NCBI GenBank assembly: GCA_902596985.1
Contig: CACJWR010000006.1
Coordinates: 1 to 60,237, forward strand
Direction: 5' to 3'
Source: an uncultured Alphaproteobacteria bacterium
GTDB lineage: Bacteria > Pseudomonadota > Alphaproteobacteria > Rhodobacterales > Rhodobacteraceae
DNA: 60,237 bases
Shown: piece after piece, positions 54,636 through 60,237 of the stretch
Layout: each line of letters begins with the position of its first letter
Position numbering within the stretch: the stretch's first letter is position 1
Notes under the pieces: generated by a model
Told to the model about the DNA's origin: nothing
The model's input: the letters and a program-made list of their open reading frames with translations, nothing else
Databases searched by the model: none
Translations under genes and position numbers: made by a program

Positions 54636-55007
54636 TTATTTTGGTTTCTTTGCGCCGTATTTTGATCTGCGCTGTTTTCTGTCTTTAACACCCTGCGTAT
54701 CTAACACTCCCCTAAGCACATGATACCGAACCCCAGGCAAGTCTTTAACTCTTCCGCCTCTAATTAAAACAACTGAATGCTCTTGAAGATTATGTGCTTC
54801 TCCTGGTATGTAAGAAATTACCTCGTAACCATTGGTCAACCTAACTTTAGCAACCTTACGCATCGCGGAGTTGGGCTTTTTTGGGGTTGTTGTGTAAACC
54901 CTGGTACAAACACCTCTCTTTTGCGGACAAGCTTGAAGATGCATCGACTTCTGCCGGTATGTTCTGGGCTTCCTTGGCTTTCTTATCAACTGTTGTATAG
55001 TCGGCAT
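54636..55007 (-). CDS. rpsL: 30S ribosomal protein S12
   Basis: S12, 123 residues, decoding-centre protein. It begins [13 protein letters not shown]. The decoding loops are wild-type in form: [13 protein letters not shown] (with Met where many have Leu) and the Pro-Gly loop [10 protein letters not shown]. The lysines that, when changed, give streptomycin resistance are kept. AAGGAAGG stands before the ATG; a promoter lies about 130 bases upstream. Confidence 0.98.
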   Translation of the reverse strand: MPTIQQLIRKPRKPRTYRQKSMHLQACPQKRGVCTRVYTTTPKKPNSAMRKVAKVRLTNGYEVISYIPGEAHNLQEHSVVLIRGGRVKDLPGVRYHVLRGVLDTQGVKDRKQRRSKYGAKKPK

Positions 55008-55135
55008 TTTGCCCCTAACCTTCCTTAAAATGGATCAACAAAGACCCTTTTCCACAATGCAGAGGATTAACTAAAAAGTAATCTTGCCTTTTAAATTTTT
55101 GAATGTTTAGTCACAGATTCAACGAATTTTGCGAG

Positions 55136-55164
55136 AATTTATAAACTTAATTCGTCACTGTCAA
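55136..55164 (-). promoter_or_regulatory. promoter of the str-S10 operon (rpsL onward)
   Basis: On the minus strand a perfect TTGACA (55159-55164) is 17 bases from TAAATT (55136-55141), which shares four of six bases with the -10 consensus. It lies in the 205-base gap between rpoC and rpsL, about 130 bases before the rpsL start, leaving room for a regulatory leader. No hairpin terminator for rpoC was clear in the same gap. Confidence 0.6.
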
Positions 55165-55212
55165 CAACAAATACGACTAAACTTGAGTTGTGTGACTTTT
55201 ATATCTTCCAAT

Positions 55213-58200
55213 TTAAGTTTTTTCTACTTCATCGCCTGTATCTAAAACCTCTTCTTCAAGATTTTCTGCCTGAGAACGCTCATTTAGAATTCGTAAATCA
55301 CGCATAGCAGCAACCTTTCTAATTTCTCTTGCTGACCCTCCAGTTCCTGCTGGGATTAACCTCCCCACTATAACGTTTTCTTTCAGGCCTATAAGTTTGT
55401 CTTTTTTACCCTGGGTTGATGCTTCCGTTAATACTCTAGTTGTTTCTTGGAAAGATGCAGCGGAGATAAAACTTCTTGTCTGCAAACTTGCTTTAGTTAT
55501 CCCCAATAGAACCGGCCCGCCCTTGGCTGCCTGTAAACCTTGCTCTAAAGCTTTTTCATTTGCCTCTAAAAACTCTGACTTATCAACCTGCTCACCTTTG
55601 AGCAATATAGTTCCCCCACTATCTGTTATCTCCCATTTTTGAAGCATTTGCCTAACAATCACTTCTATATGCTTATCGTTTATCTTCACACCTTGTAGCC
55701 TGTATACATCCTGAACTTCATTGATCATGTATTCAGCCAGCGCTTCTACTCCCATTATTGTTAAAATATCGTGTGGAGCAGGATTGCCGTCCATTATGTA
55801 TTCGCCCTTCCTCACGAAATCTCCCTCTTGAACAGGTATGTGTTTTCCCTTTGGCACGGCATATTCAACTGCTTCGTCATCATTTCCATCAGGCACAACA
55901 GCAATAATTCTTTTGTTTTTGTAATCCTTTCCAAAACGCACATATCCATCTTTCTCAGCGATTATCGCGTGATCTTTAGGTCTTCGAGCTTCGAACAGCT
56001 CTGCAACTCTAGGTAACCCACCAGTGATATCTTTGGTCTTTGCACCCTCTCTCGGGATCCTTGCTAATACATCCCCTGGTTGGATTTCAGATCCATCCTC
56101 AACTGACATTATAGCATCAACTGACATCGGGTGAACAGCGGGATTACCATTTTCAAGCCTGACGGGCTCCCCATTATCTTTGTCCACAATTATAATTTCG
56201 GGCTGCAAAGAACTTCCTTTAGAAGAGGCCCTCCAATCTGAAACTATTTTTTGTGATATCCCTGTAGCGTCGTCCACATCTTCTCTCATTGACACCCCCG
56301 GTATCAAATCAGCGAACTTTACGATTCCCCCTCTTTCAGCAATTATAGGAAGCGTATATGGATCCCACTCAAAGAGCTTATCGCCTGCAGATATTTTTTG
56401 CTTCTCTTTAACATATAGTTTAGTCCCATAAGAAAGCCTATGAGAACTAAGAGCAACACCCTTTTCATTTTTTATTACAAGCTCCATGCTGCGACTAGTA
56501 ACAATTTCTTCACCTTGTCCGTTAGTAAGAATATTGGCACTTTTAAACTCCACCACCCCACTATGATTGGATTGCATAAATGACTGTGATCCACCCTGAG
56601 CAATACCCCCGATATGGAAAGTTCTCATAGTAAGCTGTGTTCCTGGCTCACCAATTGATTGTGCGGCAATAATTCCAACCGCTTCTCCAGGATTAACTGG
56701 TGTTCCTCTAGCCAAATCTCTTCCATAGCAGGTAGCGCATATTCCGTCTTCAGCTTCACATGTTAGAGGTGACCGTATTTGTACTGTTGCGATATTCGCT
56801 TTTTCAATCAAATCAGCAATGCGCTCATCTATCATCGAGCCTCTTCTACATATTACAGTATCGTCTGATAGACTTTTTATATCCTCTGCTGCCACCCTAC
56901 CTAAAATCCGCTCGGACAAAGTGGCCACTACTTCGCCATCACTGACTGCTGCCTCGCACTTAATCGATGTTTCAGTTCCGCAGTCGTTAATTCTAACTAT
57001 GCAATCTTGAGCAACATCAACTAAACGTCGTGTCAAATATCCTGAATTAGCGGTTTTTAGGGCTGTATCGGCAAGGCCCTTTCGCGCTCCATGTGTCGAG
57101 TTAAAATACTCTAAAACAGATAAACCTTCCTTGAAGTTGGCTATTATTGGTGTCTCTATAATAGCTCCGGAGGGCTTTGCCATAAGACCACGCATTCCAC
57201 CTAATTGCTTCATTTGAGCAGGTGAGCCTCGAGCACCTGAGTGAGCCATCATGTAAACAGAATTAGGCTCTAATTCAGATCCATCATCACTTTTTTTAGT
57301 GGAAGATATATCGGCCATCATTGCGTCGGCGACTAAATCTGAACATTTTGACCACGCATCTACTACTTTATTGTATTTCTCACCTTGTGTAATCAGACCG
57401 TCCATATATTGTCTCTCAAAATCTTTAACTTGATCTCTAGTTTCGTTTACAAAATCCCACTTTGTCTCTGGAATAACCATATCATCTTTACCAAAAGATA
57501 TTCCCGCCCTGAATGCCTCATGGAAACCAAGTTGCATAATCTGATCACAAAATATCACTGACTCTTTTTGCCCACAATGCCTATAAACAGTATCGATAAC
57601 TTCGCCAACTTCTTTCTTCCTTAGAAGTCGGTTTACGATCTCAAATGGTGCTTTATGGTTCTTTGGTAGTAAGGCCGCAAGTCTAAGCCTACCAGGAGTA
57701 GTCTCGTACCTTTTGAAGAATGTCTCGCCGTCACTATCTATTTGAGCAACCTTTGCTGTGATCTTTGAATGCATATTGACAACACCTGCTTCTAGAGCAT
57801 GCTCAACCTCCTCCACAGAGGAAAAGATCATCCCTTCACCTATCTGCCCTTCTCTCATAAGAGAAATATAGTATAACCCTAGAACCATATCTTGGGAGGG
57901 TACTATAATTGGCTTACCATTGGCTGGAGAAAGTACATTATTCGTTGACATCATTAAAACACGAGCCTCAAGCTGTGCCTCTAAACTTAAAGGTACGTGA
58001 ACAGCCATCTGGTCACCATCAAAGTCGGCATTAAAAGCTGAACATACCAGTGGGTGTAGGTTTATCGCTTTTCCTTCAATTAATACTGGTTCAAAAGCCT
58101 GTATTCCAAGTCTATGTAGAGTTGGTGCACGATTTAATAACACAGGATGCTCTCGAATTACCTCCTCCAATATATCCCAAACTTCTGGTCTTTCTCTCTC

Positions 58201-59409
58201 CACCATTTTTTTTGCTTGTTTTACTGTAGAGGAAAGGCCACGAGCTTCTAGTTTTGAGTAAATGAATGGTTTAAAAAGCTCAAGAGCCATCTTTTTTGGA
58301 AGTCCACACTGATGCAGTTTTAATCCAGGCCCAGTAACAATTACCGAACGACCTGAAAAGTCAACCCGCTTCCCTAAAAGATTCTGCCTAAAACGACCTT
58401 GCTTTCCTTTAAGCATATCGGAAAGAGATTTCAAGGGTCTTTTATTCCCTCCAGTTATCACTCGTCCACGCCGCCCATTGTCAAAGAGCGCATCAACTGA
58501 CTCTTGAAGCATCCTTTTCTCATTTCTAATAATGATATCAGGTGCTTTAAGTTCCATTAACCTTTTCAACCTGTTGTTCCTATTAATAACTCTCCTGTAA
58601 AGGTCGTTAAGATCTGAAGTTGCAAACCTTCCGCCGTCCAACGGAACCAAAGGTCTTAGCTCTGGCGGAATGACTGGGATTACTGTCATAATCATCCATT
58701 CGGGCTTGTTAGAACTCTCTCTAAAATTTTCAACAAGCTTCAGTCTCTTTATTATCTTTTTTGGTTTAAGTTCACCTGTTGCCTCTTTCAGCTCTTCTCT
58801 AAGTTTCTCAGCCTCTGAGTCAACATCAATCGCCATAAGCATTTCCCTGATTGCTTCGGCCCCAATACCCGCTTGGAAAGCATCCAAGCCATATTGATCT
58901 TGTGCATCTAAATATTCCTCTTCTGAAAGTAATTGCCCTGCCTTTAAGTCAGTCAAACCAGGCTCAATCACTACATATTGCTCAAAATACAGTATTCTTT
59001 CTAAATCCCGTAGGGTCATATCCAGCATTAACCCAATTCGAGACGGAAGAGATTTTAAGAACCAAATATGTGCAACAGGAGAAGCAAGTTCAATGTGACC
59101 CATTCTTTCTCGTCTTACTTTTTGCAAAGTTACTTCAACCCCACACTTTTCGCACGTAACTCCTCTATACTTCATCCTTTTGTACTTGCCACAGAGACAC
59201 TCGTAGTCTTTAACTGGCCCAAATATTCTTGAACAAAACAAGCCATCTCTTTCAGGCTTAAATGTACGATAGTTAATAGTTTCGGGTTTTTTTATTTCAC
59301 CAAAAGACCAACTCAATATTCTCTCGGGTGAGGCAATAGAAATTCTTATCTCATCGAAGGTTTTGAGTGCTTGTGGTTTGCCAAACGGATTCGTTATTTC
59401 TTTATTCAT
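55213..59409 (-). CDS. rpoC: RNA polymerase beta' subunit
   Basis: Catalytic subunit of 1398 residues. The N-terminal zinc site uses Cys71, Cys73, Cys86 and Cys89 (C-L-C-G through C-E-K-C). The active-site triad is in [13 protein letters not shown]. The second zinc site ([15 protein letters not shown]) and the trigger loop ([24 protein letters not shown]) are intact. It follows rpoB by 43 bases. Confidence 0.99.
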   Translation of the reverse strand: MNKEITNPFGKPQALKTFDEIRISIASPERILSWSFGEIKKPETINYRTFKPERDGLFCSRIFGPVKDYECLCGKYKRMKYRGVTCEKCGVEVTLQKVRRERMGHIELASPVAHIWFLKSLPSRIGLMLDMTLRDLERILYFEQYVVIEPGLTDLKAGQLLSEEEYLDAQDQYGLDAFQAGIGAEAIREMLMAIDVDSEAEKLREELKEATGELKPKKIIKRLKLVENFRESSNKPEWMIMTVIPVIPPELRPLVPLDGGRFATSDLNDLYRRVINRNNRLKRLMELKAPDIIIRNEKRMLQESVDALFDNGRRGRVITGGNKRPLKSLSDMLKGKQGRFRQNLLGKRVDFSGRSVIVTGPGLKLHQCGLPKKMALELFKPFIYSKLEARGLSSTVKQAKKMVERERPEVWDILEEVIREHPVLLNRAPTLHRLGIQAFEPVLIEGKAINLHPLVCSAFNADFDGDQMAVHVPLSLEAQLEARVLMMSTNNVLSPANGKPIIVPSQDMVLGLYYISLMREGQIGEGMIFSSVEEVEHALEAGVVNMHSKITAKVAQIDSDGETFFKRYETTPGRLRLAALLPKNHKAPFEIVNRLLRKKEVGEVIDTVYRHCGQKESVIFCDQIMQLGFHEAFRAGISFGKDDMVIPETKWDFVNETRDQVKDFERQYMDGLITQGEKYNKVVDAWSKCSDLVADAMMADISSTKKSDDGSELEPNSVYMMAHSGARGSPAQMKQLGGMRGLMAKPSGAIIETPIIANFKEGLSVLEYFNSTHGARKGLADTALKTANSGYLTRRLVDVAQDCIVRINDCGTETSIKCEAAVSDGEVVATLSERILGRVAAEDIKSLSDDTVICRRGSMIDERIADLIEKANIATVQIRSPLTCEAEDGICATCYGRDLARGTPVNPGEAVGIIAAQSIGEPGTQLTMRTFHIGGIAQGGSQSFMQSNHSGVVEFKSANILTNGQGEEIVTSRSMELVIKNEKGVALSSHRLSYGTKLYVKEKQKISAGDKLFEWDPYTLPIIAERGGIVKFADLIPGVSMREDVDDATGISQKIVSDWRASSKGSSLQPEIIIVDKDNGEPVRLENGNPAVHPMSVDAIMSVEDGSEIQPGDVLARIPREGAKTKDITGGLPRVAELFEARRPKDHAIIAEKDGYVRFGKDYKNKRIIAVVPDGNDDEAVEYAVPKGKHIPVQEGDFVRKGEYIMDGNPAPHDILTIMGVEALAEYMINEVQDVYRLQGVKINDKHIEVIVRQMLQKWEITDSGGTILLKGEQVDKSEFLEANEKALEQGLQAAKGGPVLLGITKASLQTRSFISAASFQETTRVLTEASTQGKKDKLIGLKENVIVGRLIPAGTGGSAREIRKVAAMRDLRILNERSQAENLEEEVLDTGDEVEKT

Positions 59410-59452
59410 TTTTACATCCTATAAAATGTTCAAGTTTGCATTTAGCACGAAA

Positions 59453-60237
<785 letters not shown>

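Overview
The window is an AT-rich chromosomal segment of an alphaproteobacterium, probably a free-living marine lineage. The evidence is the gene content and order: an uninterrupted rpoBC-str-S10-spc-alpha block followed by an RluC-type pseudouridine synthase and an ATP12 F1-ATPase assembly chaperone, a complete aapJQMP general amino-acid transporter, and the rpmH-rnpA-yidD-yidC-engB-argB block. No rRNA, phage, complete insertion sequence or CRISPR array was seen. Genus cannot be assigned from the sequence alone.

Layout. (1) 1-1.8 kb, minus strand: two small exported proteins of unknown function, a two-helix membrane protein and a small recombinase-like protein whose start lies inside glmS. 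(2) 1.7-5.8 kb: glmS (minus, TTG start) divergent from rpmB and lepA. (3) 5.8-7.2 kb, minus: a lipoprotein, a CIA30-family protein and a YtoQ-family protein. (4) 7.3-11.4 kb: aldo/keto reductase, MFS carrier, EamA transporter and a crotonase-family enzyme on alternating strands. (5) 11.5-16.4 kb, plus: seven head-to-tail genes with junctions from an 8-nt overlap to a 4-nt gap, coding a SnoaL-like protein, a CitE/HpcH lyase, a serine hydrolase, a YdcF (DUF218) membrane protein, a BLUF blue-light sensor, a two-helix membrane protein and an AEC carrier. (6) 16.4-25.2 kb, minus: an ABC-F ATPase preceded by a seven-gene nonulosonic-acid (sialic/pseudaminic-type) cluster that also carries a methyltransferase, a PLP-fold protein, an ATP-grasp ligase and an FAD oxidoreductase. 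(7) 25.2-30.7 kb: a gene-free stretch with inverted repeats, tRNA-Arg(ACG), rpmH-rnpA-yidD-yidC-engB, argB and a broken ferredoxin gene. (8) 30.7-35.2 kb, minus: aapJ-aapQ-aapM-aapP with a hairpin terminator after aapJ. (9) 35.4-60.2 kb, minus: ATP12, rluC, then rplQ through rpoC and the 3' part of rpoB, which runs off the window.

How the parts relate. The 35-60 kb block supplies ribosome, RNA polymerase, Sec translocon and elongation factors from at least two promoter-like sites (str and alpha). YidC/YidD and EngB serve membrane insertion and 50S assembly. The two accessory operons are the most unusual content: the BLUF operon places a photoreceptor inside a small-carboxylate or acyl-CoA-type catabolic and transport cassette, and the nonulosonate cluster has the late steps (synthase, CMP-activation, PseG-like hydrolase) fused by overlap to tailoring genes not found in the textbook pathway, while the early UDP-sugar steps are absent from the window.

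Small-scale points: engB appears to start at an AUU codon; several genes start at TTG or GTG; the ferredoxin gene after argB has one in-frame stop and one frameshift.
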